Positions 19,084 to 28,102 are shown, counted from the first letter of the stretch. The stretch: 64,000 bases of DNA from Chitinophaga qingshengii (GCF_014529935.1 NZ_JACVFC010000003.1:186001-250000); one strand, 5' to 3'. Notes: generated by a model not told the origin, from the letters alone. A program made the numbers and translations.

Positions 19084-22000
19084 ATGATGAAGACTTTCTA
19101 TAAATATTTGATACTGCCGGTGCTGCTGCTGTGGATGCATACAGCGGTAGCAGAGAACAGGGATAGTGTATTGGCCAACATTATCGCCAGGGGGCGTGAG
19201 CAGTTCCGGCAATTGCAGGCGCAGAATCAGCGTAATGAGCAGGAAGGGCATGCAGAGCGGAATGAGTATGTGCTCAATATCGTCACGGCAGATGCGCCGC
19301 CGGAAAGGGAATTTATCAAGCAGCGGGAGTTGAAACAGTTGGCGGAAGGTGAACTAAAAGGCCGTGAGCTGTTGGTAAAGGATATAACGAAACTGGATAC
19401 GCTTAATGCGCGGTTGCGCCGGCTGAATGAAGAGCCGGGCAACAAAATTAAAACCTACCTGTTGCTGTTAGATTTTGTGCCGATGTATTTTGACCGGGAG
19501 GTACCGCCGAAAACAACTCTGGAGGATCTTTTTGCCGGCCGGGTGTTTGAAGAGGATGCTAACAACAAGGCCGCCCATCAGGCACAGGCAGAAGCAGAGA
19601 CCGTAATAAAGGATATTACCGGGCCTTTCCTGAAAGAGCAGGGTGCAGTCACCACCTTATTCTGCGGGTTTTTAAAGTTCAGGACTTTTTTCAACTCAAA
19701 ATCGGCCCGGGAAATCGTGGTGTATTACCCGCATCATAACATACAACAACCGACGGATGCAGATTCCTATCAGAAGCTCCTGGGCAATTACATTGCCGGC
19801 ATAGCGTACCAAAGCGGCGAGCAGTTTATGGGCACTTTTATTGCCGGCATAGGCGGTAATAACCGTGAATATATACAGCTGGCGGATGTAAGGGGCAAAA
19901 TATTGCAGGTAAACAACGCTTTTGAAATGGAGGGTTTGTTGAAACCGATAGACCCTGCTAATTACATTGGGTTATCGCTGGAGGAGCGGGTACATTCCCT
20001 GAAAGTATTGTCCGGTGAAGATATACCCGATCGCAGGGAGACAATGATTAATCAGCTGCTGGAGGCCACACCGGCGGATCAGATCACAGACCTGCTTGCC
20101 AGCATGCAGAAGCTGAATGATAAAGTACCACCCACCTATCCCGGACCGGATGGCGCTCCGCTGCCGAATCCTAAAATAGGCTGGTGCCTGATGCAGAGCA
20201 TCATCTATAACACGGAGGACGAGGTACTATGGTGGGGTAAGAACAATTATCAGCGGTTGATGCAGGCCTTTACCAGGCTGACGATGAAGTCGCCGGCCCT
20301 GGCCAATGCCCTGGAGGCGTATTATACCAGTTCCGACGTTGAAAAACGTAAGATCATCTGGGACCGCAGTTATGCGTTAGCGCTGGTGTCGCGCATGCCC
20401 GTAGGGACCAACCGTTATGATGTGACGGTGAATGCGAAAGATGGTTCACTGGTACTGTCCAAGGAACAACTCACGCACTATGTCACCAAAACAGCATCCA
20501 GCCGGGTGGATGGCGCTCCTGGTGTTACGGCGAGCATCAGTTATGAAGACCCGGTATGGGAAAAAGAAGGACCGGTAACATTACAGCCGTTTGACCTGGT
20601 ATCGTTTACCAATCGTTCGGACCTGAACCTGCTGGCTGATGTGGCGGGCCCGGTGGCTAAAAAGGGCGAGGACATCAGGGAACAATTTGTGCCTGCCATC
20701 GTGTTGCAATATGCGCAGGATAAAAAGATGAACCAGGATATCGGGAAGGGTATTGAGATGGGGCTCGATGTACTTACGCTGGCCATACCGGTGAGCAAGG
20801 TGGTTTACCTGGGAAAAGTCGCCAACTATATTTACCGGGGTATTGAAATCAGCGCCCAGGTGGGCGCGGTAGCTAATCTGGCATTGAATACGGACGTTGT
20901 AACCCCAGGCAGCGATCTGGCTATCATGATAAAAAAATACCAGGCCATCACCGCCTTATTACAGTTGACCAACATTGGAGCTACCATTAAAAATGCGCAG
21001 TTAGCCCGTGTGGCCAAACAGGAAGCAGCGGAGTTCCTGGAAAGTTACTATCGTGCAGAACCGGCATTGGCGAGTATGGCTGAGAGCCAGCCGGCAGTAG
21101 TGAATGAGATGAAACAATTCTCCAGGGAACTGGAGCAGGCCGGCGAAGCCGCGGGTTATGGCAAAGCATGGTACGCCAGCCTGAAAAATACGTTGAATAA
21201 AGCGTTTGCCCAGACCATTGAAAGGTTTAAGAATGTCTCTTTCCTGAAACAGGAAAGCAAAAACGGTATTATCCGTTTTCTGGACAACAAAAATGAGGCT
21301 ATGGCCCATACGCTGGCAGACGGCTCCCTGGTAGTTGATAAAACCGCGGAAGTAGTGGGTGAGAACAGTAAGGTGCTGGATATCGTGGAGGGTGCCCATT
21401 TCCGGTCGGCCGAAAACGCCGGTGAAGTAACGGAAGACCTGTTGGTGATTCAACAGGCAGATGGCAGTATCGTTTGCATACGCGGCGCGTGTTTTGTAGC
21501 GGGCACGCCGGTGCATACACGAAATGGGTTAAAACCTATTGAGCAGGTGAACGAAACAGACCAGGTACTGAGTCTGGATACCAACAGGAAAGATACTGTA
21601 TGGCAACCGGTACTGCATACTTTCCGCAGACAAGCTTCCCGCCTTATACGGATCATAGCCGGAAAGGATACACTGTTTTCTACGCCGGAACACCCGTTCC
21701 TGACCGAAGATGGCTGGCAGAGCGCCGCCTTGCTTTACCCCGGCAGGGAGATCAGGCTGGCAGATAACAACAAGCTAAAGGTGCTGGCTGTCTTGCCATT
21801 AGATACCACCGTTACCGTGTATAACATGGAGGTGTCCGGCACCCATAACTATTGTGTGGGAACGCAGGCTATCGTGGTACACAATACCTGTCAGATATTG
21901 GCGAGGTTGCGTAGCCGGTTTACCCAGGCTGCCGAATTTGATAAGTTTGCTGAACAGCTCAACGGCAAAACGAATATTTTAACTAAGTTTGATAACGGAG

Positions 22001-22716
22001 AGTTAAGCCTCGACAGCTGGCGGGTATTGCAGAGCTCTAAAAAAGCCCGGGCTGACCTGGCGCATTTAATGACCGCTGAAAGCATTCTAAGCAAAGGGTT
22101 CGTATCCCCCGCAGAGCTGAAGACGATTATCCTGACTAACGGAACCCTAAAGAAAAGGGCCACCGCGATAGGGGAGTTTTTGGCAGATCTGGACCACTTT
22201 GGGGACTATATGCGTTGTAGCGGATTTGAACAGATCGTGACAGCCCTTCAGAAAAGTTCCTATGGAAGCGCTGATGGAGCCAACTGGGTGTTAACTACGT
22301 TAAGGAGATACAGGACAGAATTCCCGGCTGCGCATATTAGATTTGAAGTGCCGGATGGCGTGTTCAGGCGATATGATGTGATATTTGATGATGGCAGAGC
22401 CGTTATCTTCTATGAATTAAAATCATATCAAACGTTGCCGCCGACTGACTTTGCCAGACAGTTCCTGCATGACCTGGAGAATAGTGAAATCAATAATCTG
22501 AAAGAAGATATTAAATGGTGGTTTGATAAGGATAAGCTGGACATGGGAGGTATAGACGCCGCTGCGTTTAAAAGCCAGATGACGGACGCGTTGAAGAATA
22601 TTGACTATTCAGCAGAAGTGTTGAAGAAATTTTCAAAAGGTAAAAACAAACTCACGAAGGCAGCTTTTTTAAAGATGCTGGATCAAAACTTTAATGATAT
22701 TTTTCAAATAAAATAA
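19084..22716 (+). CDS. Polymorphic toxin: Sec-exported carrier, HINT autoprotease, PD-(D/E)xK nuclease-like tip
   Basis: 1210 residues. A Sec signal peptide (YLILPVLLLWMHTAVAEN) opens the protein, and an 780-residue carrier of unknown fold follows. A pretoxin HINT domain spans residues 803-934. Its marks are the catalytic Cys803 in GACFVAGTPVHT, the TxxH motif T867-P-E-H870, and the terminal VVHN ending in Asn934. HINT domains cleave themselves and would free the last 276 residues. That tip is helical, then carries RRYDVIFDDG and FYELKSY. This gives D1098, E1111 and K1113 with the spacing of a PD-(D/E)xK nuclease core, so a DNA or RNA target is likely. There is no T9SS sorting domain, and none could sit behind a released tip. 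The next gene starts three bases later. An intein is unlikely because no conserved host domain flanks the HINT. Confidence 0.85.
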   Translation: MMKTFYKYLILPVLLLWMHTAVAENRDSVLANIIARGREQFRQLQAQNQRNEQEGHAERNEYVLNIVTADAPPEREFIKQRELKQLAEGELKGRELLVKDITKLDTLNARLRRLNEEPGNKIKTYLLLLDFVPMYFDREVPPKTTLEDLFAGRVFEEDANNKAAHQAQAEAETVIKDITGPFLKEQGAVTTLFCGFLKFRTFFNSKSAREIVVYYPHHNIQQPTDADSYQKLLGNYIAGIAYQSGEQFMGTFIAGIGGNNREYIQLADVRGKILQVNNAFEMEGLLKPIDPANYIGLSLEERVHSLKVLSGEDIPDRRETMINQLLEATPADQITDLLASMQKLNDKVPPTYPGPDGAPLPNPKIGWCLMQSIIYNTEDEVLWWGKNNYQRLMQAFTRLTMKSPALANALEAYYTSSDVEKRKIIWDRSYALALVSRMPVGTNRYDVTVNAKDGSLVLSKEQLTHYVTKTASSRVDGAPGVTASISYEDPVWEKEGPVTLQPFDLVSFTNRSDLNLLADVAGPVAKKGEDIREQFVPAIVLQYAQDKKMNQDIGKGIEMGLDVLTLAIPVSKVVYLGKVANYIYRGIEISAQVGAVANLALNTDVVTPGSDLAIMIKKYQAITALLQLTNIGATIKNAQLARVAKQEAAEFLESYYRAEPALASMAESQPAVVNEMKQFSRELEQAGEAAGYGKAWYASLKNTLNKAFAQTIERFKNVSFLKQESKNGIIRFLDNKNEAMAHTLADGSLVVDKTAEVVGENSKVLDIVEGAHFRSAENAGEVTEDLLVIQQADGSIVCIRGACFVAGTPVHTRNGLKPIEQVNETDQVLSLDTNRKDTVWQPVLHTFRRQASRLIRIIAGKDTLFSTPEHPFLTEDGWQSAALLYPGREIRLADNNKLKVLAVLPLDTTVTVYNMEVSGTHNYCVGTQAIVVHNTCQILARLRSRFTQAAEFDKFAEQLNGKTNILTKFDNGELSLDSWRVLQSSKKARADLAHLMTAESILSKGFVSPAELKTIILTNGTLKKRATAIGEFLADLDHFGDYMRCSGFEQIVTALQKSSYGSADGANWVLTTLRRYRTEFPAAHIRFEVPDGVFRRYDVIFDDGRAVIFYELKSYQTLPPTDFARQFLHDLENSEINNLKEDIKWWFDKDKLDMGGIDAAAFKSQMTDALKNIDYSAEVLKKFSKGKNKLTKAAFLKMLDQNFNDIFQIK

Positions 22717-22719
22717 TTT

Positions 22720-23739
22720 ATGCAGCTCGTTGATCAGTTAAAAAATATTAGTTCCTATTATTTATCGGGTGAAAAGGTATATTATATTCAACAGGATGGG
22801 TTGTTTGTATATAGTGTGCTGCAGGATAAAAAACGGTTGGCAGGCGGAGAAGATATTGATGTTGAAGTGGATGATAGTGGGATCTATGTAAACATCGACA
22901 AGAAACTTTTTGAAGTAAAAGAAGATGACCGGTTGCAGGAAATCTTCGCTTACAATGCAACATCCATATATAAAAGAGGTGAATATATTCTTTGTTTGGA
23001 GGAGATAGACGAGGAAGAAGAGGTAAGACGGCACATCATTTTTAAAGATGGTCACGAAATATTGAATATTGTCAATGACAAGTTGCTGAGTACAGTAGGA
23101 AACATCTTTTTCTGGCTTGAAATAGCCACCATGGAAAAGGAATTTGTGGTTTTTGATATTCATACCGGAAAAGATTTGTGGAAGTTCGATGCCCGTGAAA
23201 CAGGCCGGTATTATGATGAAAAAGAAGAAAGGTGGGAAGAAGGATATATTACGGGTGATTTTGCGGTGAAGAATAATATGTTGATCCTGTTTGCCAGCTG
23301 TAATGAGGAGGAAAATGCAAAGGGAAGGCAATATATAGCCTTGAATGGAGATAATGGGGAGATTGTTTGGCAGCGGCGGTCGGCGCTGTACGGCGGCGGA
23401 AACGTTCAGTTTTATGGTAATGATATCGTGTACATGCGCGGTAGAAAAATACAACTGCTGGATGCCGGTACAGGAGAGCCTAAAGATTTGATAGACCTGT
23501 CGGGTCAGCTGCCGGACGATGTGTCTGTCTATAATGCCTTTAAGGTTGTAAAAAATAAACTGTATTTCTGCGAGCCCCGTAAAAAACAAATAGGAATTAT
23601 CAACCTGGATACCTTTGAAGTAGAGCAGTTGTTCCTGGTTGAAACAAAAGCTTTTCAGATAAATATGCCGGAGGTCAATGACCGGTATCTGTTTGTCCAG
23701 GATAGCGACAAGACAGTTCATATATATGCATTCGAATAG
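22720..23739 (+). CDS. Beta-propeller protein, probable immunity protein for the upstream toxin
   Basis: 339 residues, no signal peptide, so cytoplasmic. Repeated blades of about 40-45 residues show the PQQ/WD-like pattern: KVYYIQQDGLFVYSV, FVVFDIHTGKDLWKF, YIALNGDNGEIVWQ, KIQLLDAGTGEPKD, IGIINLDTFEVEQL and LFVQDSDKTVHIYAF. The protein is very acidic (EEIDEEEEVRR), as expected of something that masks a basic nucleic-acid-binding toxin face. It begins three bases after the toxin stop, the standard place for a cognate immunity gene. Local base composition is much poorer in GC than the rest of the operon (17 of 60 at 22741-22800 against 35 of 60 at 19201-19260), as often seen at exchangeable toxin/immunity ends. 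Neutralisation is inference. Confidence 0.7.
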   Translation: MQLVDQLKNISSYYLSGEKVYYIQQDGLFVYSVLQDKKRLAGGEDIDVEVDDSGIYVNIDKKLFEVKEDDRLQEIFAYNATSIYKRGEYILCLEEIDEEEEVRRHIIFKDGHEILNIVNDKLLSTVGNIFFWLEIATMEKEFVVFDIHTGKDLWKFDARETGRYYDEKEERWEEGYITGDFAVKNNMLILFASCNEEENAKGRQYIALNGDNGEIVWQRRSALYGGGNVQFYGNDIVYMRGRKIQLLDAGTGEPKDLIDLSGQLPDDVSVYNAFKVVKNKLYFCEPRKKQIGIINLDTFEVEQLFLVETKAFQINMPEVNDRYLFVQDSDKTVHIYAFE

Positions 23740-23752
23740 GAATGCATATATA
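23721..23752 (+). terminator. 13-bp perfect inverted repeat over the stop codon of the propeller gene
   Basis: TATATATGCATTC at 23721-23733 pairs with GAATGCATATATA at 23740-23752 around a six-base loop. The loop includes the TAG stop of the propeller gene. No T tract follows. It probably marks the end of the nine-gene operon and may protect the mRNA 3' end. Convergent minus-strand genes end at 23818. Confidence 0.5.
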
Positions 23753-23817
23753 GGAGATGAATATTCGGGAAGACAGGATTGATATCTGTAACGATTACAC
23801 GAAAAATCACATAACGA

Positions 23818-24543
23818 CTATACGTTTTCATTATAAATCACCGGCATTTGCCCTTTCCAGCGGTTCCATTGTTCTTCATCCGTTATCAACTGTGCCATAA
23901 AATGAGCAACATTGATCCGGCTGGTTTTGCCCGGTTGAAAGAGTGCATTGCGCGGAGGAGACACACGTATGCTGTAGGCGGTAGTATGGGCTGCATCCGT
24001 TAAAGTATCCGGCCGAACGGCTACCCATTCAATAGCCGGATGCTGCTGTCCGATTTTTACCCGTAGATAATCGGCTGCGTTTTCATTATCGGCATGGGGA
24101 GGTACCAGTAAACGCACCAGGGATATTACTATTTTCTGCGTCCATGAAACGGGTTCTTTCAGATCCCTGTTGCTATTGCCGGCTGTATTCATCAGCACAA
24201 ACTTAACCGGCTTTCCGGATGCGCTATTCAATATCGCATTGCATAACAATGCTACCGCATTGGTCACCAGTTTTCGTGGTTTACCGTAAATACCTTTCAG
24301 GTTGGGGGTATGTCCCAGGCAGGAAGCCACCGCCTGACAGTCTGCAAGTACCGCTGCCAGCTGGTCTGTATTCATCTCTGAAATAACGGCCCTGATAACG
24401 GTTATCTTGTCATGATTGTTCCAGGTATCAGGAATATTACTGCCAGGCCGCACGATAATTTTAACCTGGTGCCCTGCCTGTATGAGCCGTTCTACCAGTA
24501 GTTTCCCTGTTGCGCCGCTGGCGCCGGTAATGAAGATAGTCAT
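23818..24543 (-). CDS. NAD(P)-binding SDR / NmrA-like oxidoreductase
   Basis: 241 residues. The N-terminal beta strand and glycine motif FITGASGATGKLL form a Rossmann dinucleotide site. The absence of a YxxxK catalytic pair and the small size fit the atypical SDR group (NAD(P)H-binding, biliverdin-reductase-B or NmrA-like), which includes sensors as well as reductases. Motifs further on include VASCLGHTPN and WVAVRPDTLTD, which resemble the conserved VRPxxL segment of this group. It lies 16 bp downstream of the GH30 gene on the same strand, so it is probably read through from it, though no glycan-related role is evident. Substrate unknown. Confidence 0.8.
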   Translation of the reverse strand: MTIFITGASGATGKLLVERLIQAGHQVKIIVRPGSNIPDTWNNHDKITVIRAVISEMNTDQLAAVLADCQAVASCLGHTPNLKGIYGKPRKLVTNAVALLCNAILNSASGKPVKFVLMNTAGNSNRDLKEPVSWTQKIVISLVRLLVPPHADNENAADYLRVKIGQQHPAIEWVAVRPDTLTDAAHTTAYSIRVSPPRNALFQPGKTSRINVAHFMAQLITDEEQWNRWKGQMPVIYNENV

Positions 24544-24559
24544 ACCCTAATATAACGTT

Positions 24560-25978
24560 TTAGAAGACATAAGTCCCTACGCCGGCAGCCGGCAACACGG
24601 CGACTGTCTGTTTCCCTTCGCAACGCAGGTTAAAAGAGGCTTCGGCATTACTGTCATTTAATACAATCAGCACTTTGCGCCCATCAGGCCTTTTAAAGGC
24701 TACGCTGTGAAAGTTGCCTTCGTTGTTGCTGCCGATTCGGACAGCGCCTGCGGGTACAAACCGGGAAGCATGACCAATGATATAATAGGCAACGTTACGC
24801 GTGATATGATTACCGTCGATGGTCAGGGCGCCGCGGCACATGGTACAGCCGCCGGGTGTATGCGGCTTGTAATGCGGATCGTTGGCGAGGTTCCATTCCA
24901 GCGCTGTACGGCTATAATTGCGCATAGCGCCGATGATCACATTTTTAAGATGCCAGCGAAGATTGTTGTCAAACTTTTCATTGGAGCCGGTCCATTGTTC
25001 GGTGAAGTAGATGGCTTTATCCGGTGCGGCCTGGTGTACGGTACTGAGTGCGCTGATATCGCCTGCATAGAGGTGGAAAGCACTGCCATGAACGTATTGG
25101 GCGGCTGCTTTATCGGCCAGTATGGTCAGCGGATAATCCGGCCGGTCGCAGTTATGATCGTATACAATAATTTTTGTGCGGATGCGGGCGGCGGCGAATG
25201 CCGGTCCCAGGTGATCGCGGATAAAATCCCGTTGGGCTTCGGCGACCATCAGCAGACTGGGATTGTTGCCGGGATGCAAAGGCTCATTCTGCGGCGTGAC
25301 AGCATCGACAGGAATCCCTGCTGCATTCATTTCCCGGATATATTTTACAAAGTATTGCGCGTATACCGGATAGTATTTCGGGAGAAGTGTACCGCCTTTG
25401 GTGGAGTCGTTACTTTTCATCCAGGCAGGAGGGCTCCAGGGCGTAGCCAGTATTTTTATTTTCGGATGAATGCTTAGTATTTCTTTTAGCAGTGGTATCA
25501 ATCCTGTGCCTGTGGCCATATCGGGGGCCAGGGAAAAATGTGCCAGCGAGGTATCTGTTTTACCGGCAGGTATGTCATCATAGGAAAAAACAGTCGCATT
25601 CAAATCAGAAGCACCGATGCTGATGCGCAGATAACTGACTGCCAGCTGTTGGCTTCCGGTGCCGAACAGTTCCTGCAGCAATGCTTTTTTGGCGGCAGGT
25701 TCCATGGCGTTGATCAGCTGTGCGCTGCCACCGGTAAGGGTGTAGCCGAAGCCTTCCACCTCCTGGAAAGTTTGGGTGGGGTCTACTGTAATTGTCGTAT
25801 AAGCGTTGGCGTTATCAACGGAGAAATGGAGGGCGGTTTGTTCTTTCAGCAAATACTGCTGGTCGCCGCTGCTGATCCAGGCTTGCACCGTGGCGGGATG
25901 TTGTTGGGTGATGTTTTTATTGCTGCTACAGGCAGATAATATCCCTGCGAGAAGCGCCGCATTAAAATATATCTTCAT
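24560..25978 (-). CDS. Glycoside hydrolase family 30 lipoprotein (beta-glucanase/glucosylceramidase type)
   Basis: 472 residues with a lipoprotein signal (ALLAGILSAC), so it is likely displayed on the outer membrane. It shows the GH30 TIM barrel plus beta sandwich: VEGFGYTLTGGSA, YLRISIGASD, LATPWSPPAWMKS, the acid/base Glu near 232 in AVTPQNEP and the nucleophile Glu near 327 in IYFTEQW. Family length is as expected. GH30 includes beta-1,6-glucanases, glucosylceramidases and xylanases. The neighbouring divergent SusC/SusD operon with a GH16 laminarinase-type enzyme makes a beta-1,6-glucanase acting on branched beta-1,3/1,6-glucan the best guess. It is divergent from the ECF sigma gene across about 130 bp and may share its control region. 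Confidence 0.9.
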   Translation of the reverse strand: MKIYFNAALLAGILSACSSNKNITQQHPATVQAWISSGDQQYLLKEQTALHFSVDNANAYTTITVDPTQTFQEVEGFGYTLTGGSAQLINAMEPAAKKALLQELFGTGSQQLAVSYLRISIGASDLNATVFSYDDIPAGKTDTSLAHFSLAPDMATGTGLIPLLKEILSIHPKIKILATPWSPPAWMKSNDSTKGGTLLPKYYPVYAQYFVKYIREMNAAGIPVDAVTPQNEPLHPGNNPSLLMVAEAQRDFIRDHLGPAFAAARIRTKIIVYDHNCDRPDYPLTILADKAAAQYVHGSAFHLYAGDISALSTVHQAAPDKAIYFTEQWTGSNEKFDNNLRWHLKNVIIGAMRNYSRTALEWNLANDPHYKPHTPGGCTMCRGALTIDGNHITRNVAYYIIGHASRFVPAGAVRIGSNNEGNFHSVAFKRPDGRKVLIVLNDSNAEASFNLRCEGKQTVAVLPAAGVGTYVF

Positions 25979-26112
25979 AAAAAAAATTTCGCGTGTATCT
26001 TTTTCGGCCGGTAAGATAAAAGGAAAATATAAGTTTCAAAACCGGGCGTCCCTTTCTGCTTCCGGGCAACAACTATCAATTATTTTGCTACTTTAGCAGC
26101 AAGGCGGTCGGC

Positions 26113-26697
26113 ATGGATGCGTATTTACATGACAACAAGGAACTTTTTCAATTGATTTCCGAAGGCGATGAAGCGGCCTTCCGGCGGCTTTTTCACATCT
26201 ATACGCCTCAGTTTCGCGCGCTGGTGCTCCGTATCACCAAAACGGCGGCGGTAACGGAAGACATTATCCAGGAAACATTTCTCCGTTTATGGATCAGCAG
26301 GGATAAATTAAAAGAGATAGAACAGCCGCGCTCCTGGCTGCTGCGCATCGTTTTTTACCAATGTTTCACTTACCTGCGTAAGCAGGCTGTGCATAATAAG
26401 GCCATGGCCGCGCTCACCCCGGTGGAACCGGTTTTTAGCCCGGAGGAAGACATGGCCTATGCTTTTATGAAAGAACAGGTAGGCGTTGCGGTGCAGCAAC
26501 TACCCCCGCAGGCTAAACGTATATATCTGCTGAGCCGGGAACAGGGACTGAAAATACCCGAGATCGCGGCGCAGCTCTCCCTGTCGCCCAACACGGTCAA
26601 AAACTCCCTGGTACGCTCTTTACACGCCATCCGCCAGCATTTGGAGCAGGCGGGACTGCTTTTTCCGCTGCTTGTTTTGTGGCTGTTAAGGGTGTAA
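26113..26697 (+). CDS. ECF RNA polymerase sigma factor controlling the SusC/SusD locus
   Basis: 194 residues with sigma region 2 (FRRLFHIYTPQFRALV, then TEDIIQETFLRLWISRD) and region 4 with its helix-turn-helix (RIYLLSREQGLKIPEIAAQ, then SPNTVKNSLVRS). This is the short group IV (ECF) form typical of Bacteroidota polysaccharide loci. The FecR-type anti-sigma gene follows. In such loci the outer-membrane SusC, which has an STN domain, senses substrate, signals through the anti-sigma factor and frees the sigma factor. The hydrophobic C-terminal tail (FPLLVLWLLRV) is also typical. It is divergent from the GH30 gene. Specific target promoters cannot be read from the sequence. Confidence 0.92.
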   Translation: MDAYLHDNKELFQLISEGDEAAFRRLFHIYTPQFRALVLRITKTAAVTEDIIQETFLRLWISRDKLKEIEQPRSWLLRIVFYQCFTYLRKQAVHNKAMAALTPVEPVFSPEEDMAYAFMKEQVGVAVQQLPPQAKRIYLLSREQGLKIPEIAAQLSLSPNTVKNSLVRSLHAIRQHLEQAGLLFPLLVLWLLRV

Positions 26698-26819
26698 AAA
26701 AATTTTTTTCTTTCCATAGGTCCTAAATCCCGGTTTGCGCGTCTGTTTATCAGAAGGGGGATTTCACGTTTGAAGAATAGACCAACATCACCACGTTAAA
26801 CTGTCAAAACAATCTGAAT

Positions 26820-28031
26820 TTGTCAACACAAGACCGCCTTACCTACCTGCTGCGGCAGGCTTTGCAGCACGTTGCTTCCGATTCGGAGATGGAAGAGCTG
26901 TTGGCGCTGATCCGGGAGGATCACAGCGGCACCATCACCCGTCAGGTGGAAACGTTGCTGTTGCAGGAACTGCCAGACAATGCAACTGCCGGTTATGACG
27001 CCGCTTATTGGGACGGGATTGCCGGGAAGATTCTGACTGCCGATAAACCGGAGATGGCCGGAGATACGGTGATTCCGATCCGTTCATCCCGCCGGCGCTG
27101 GCTGCCGGCTGCTGCCGCTGCGGTATTACTGCTGGCAGTGGGCGCGTATTGGCTCCTGAAACCAGCTGCCCGTCGCCCGGAGATCATCGCTTCGGCGCCT
27201 GTTAAACAGGATGTAGCCCCCGGCGGTAACAAAGCCGTGCTGATCCTGGCCGATGGCAGCACCATATCGCTGGACAGCACCGCCAGCGGCGCTTTAACCC
27301 AACAGGGGAATACCCATATCACCCAACCAGCCGGCGGACAACTGATATACTCCGCTGCCGGCGCGGAACCAGGGACAATGGTGCAATATAACACCCTGCG
27401 CACCCCCAGGGGAGGGCAGTTCCAGGTCACTCTTCCGGACGGTACCAAAGTGTGGTTAAACGCCGCCAGCTCGCTGAAATACCCCGTAGCCTTTAAAGGC
27501 GCCACCAGACAGGTGGAACTCACCGGGGAAGCCTACTTCGACGTTGCCCAACAAGCGGCTACGCCGTTTAAAGTGGCTGTGCATACCGGCAAGGATAGCC
27601 TGGAAGTGGCGGTACTGGGCACCCAATTCAATATCATGGCCTATACTGATGAAAACATGGTGAAAACCACCCTGCTGGAAGGAGCCGTGAAAGTCAACAG
27701 TCATGGTAAAAGTCAACAGCTGGCGCCCGGACAAGGAGCTTATCTGGATAAACGACAAAACCTGCTGGCACTGCAACCACATGTAAATACAGAAGAAGCG
27801 GTGGCCTGGAAAAATGGTTACCTGCAACTGGAAGGTAATGATATTGCTTCCGTCATGCGTATGATATCCCGCTGGTATAATGTGGACGTGGTCTTTAAAT
27901 CGCCCGTCCCCGCTCACTTTCGTGGTATCATTCCCCGGAACGTGCCGGTATCGCAGGTGTTAAAAATACTGGAGATGACAGGAGAGGTGCATTTCGAGAT
28001 CAGTGGCCGGCAAATCATCGTATCGCCCTGA
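26820..28031 (+). CDS. FecR-family anti-sigma factor (inner-membrane)
   Basis: 403 residues from a TTG start (MSTQDRLTYLLRQAL); no ATG is available near the N-terminus. An N-terminal cytoplasmic helical domain is followed by one membrane segment (about residues 98-115, AAAAAVLLLAVGAYWLL). The periplasmic FecR domain has the marks TLRTPRGGQFQVTLPDGT, VWLNAASSLKYP, VELTGEAYFDV and VLGTQFNIMAY, and a C-terminal secretin/STN-like piece (VLKILEMTGEVHFEI). It should hold the preceding sigma factor inactive and release it on contact with the STN domain of the next gene's SusC. A hairpin separates it from susC. Confidence 0.93.
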   Translation: MSTQDRLTYLLRQALQHVASDSEMEELLALIREDHSGTITRQVETLLLQELPDNATAGYDAAYWDGIAGKILTADKPEMAGDTVIPIRSSRRRWLPAAAAAVLLLAVGAYWLLKPAARRPEIIASAPVKQDVAPGGNKAVLILADGSTISLDSTASGALTQQGNTHITQPAGGQLIYSAAGAEPGTMVQYNTLRTPRGGQFQVTLPDGTKVWLNAASSLKYPVAFKGATRQVELTGEAYFDVAQQAATPFKVAVHTGKDSLEVAVLGTQFNIMAYTDENMVKTTLLEGAVKVNSHGKSQQLAPGQGAYLDKRQNLLALQPHVNTEEAVAWKNGYLQLEGNDIASVMRMISRWYNVDVVFKSPVPAHFRGIIPRNVPVSQVLKILEMTGEVHFEISGRQIIVSP

Positions 28032-28102
28032 TATTAAGCTACGTAAAAACTGATACTTATGGGTCCTTAAAGCTATCCCTTTACCCATACAAGCCTAAAA
28101 AA

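Noticed and set aside
21490..21885. HINT domain read as an intein
   Set aside because: No conserved host protein domain is split around it, and the segment after Asn934 is a separate nuclease-like tip with an adjacent immunity-like gene.
22762..23721. 319-residue antisense frame opposite the propeller gene
   Set aside because: The sense frame has regular propeller blades and tight operon spacing; the antisense frame is hydrophobic/aromatic without motif.
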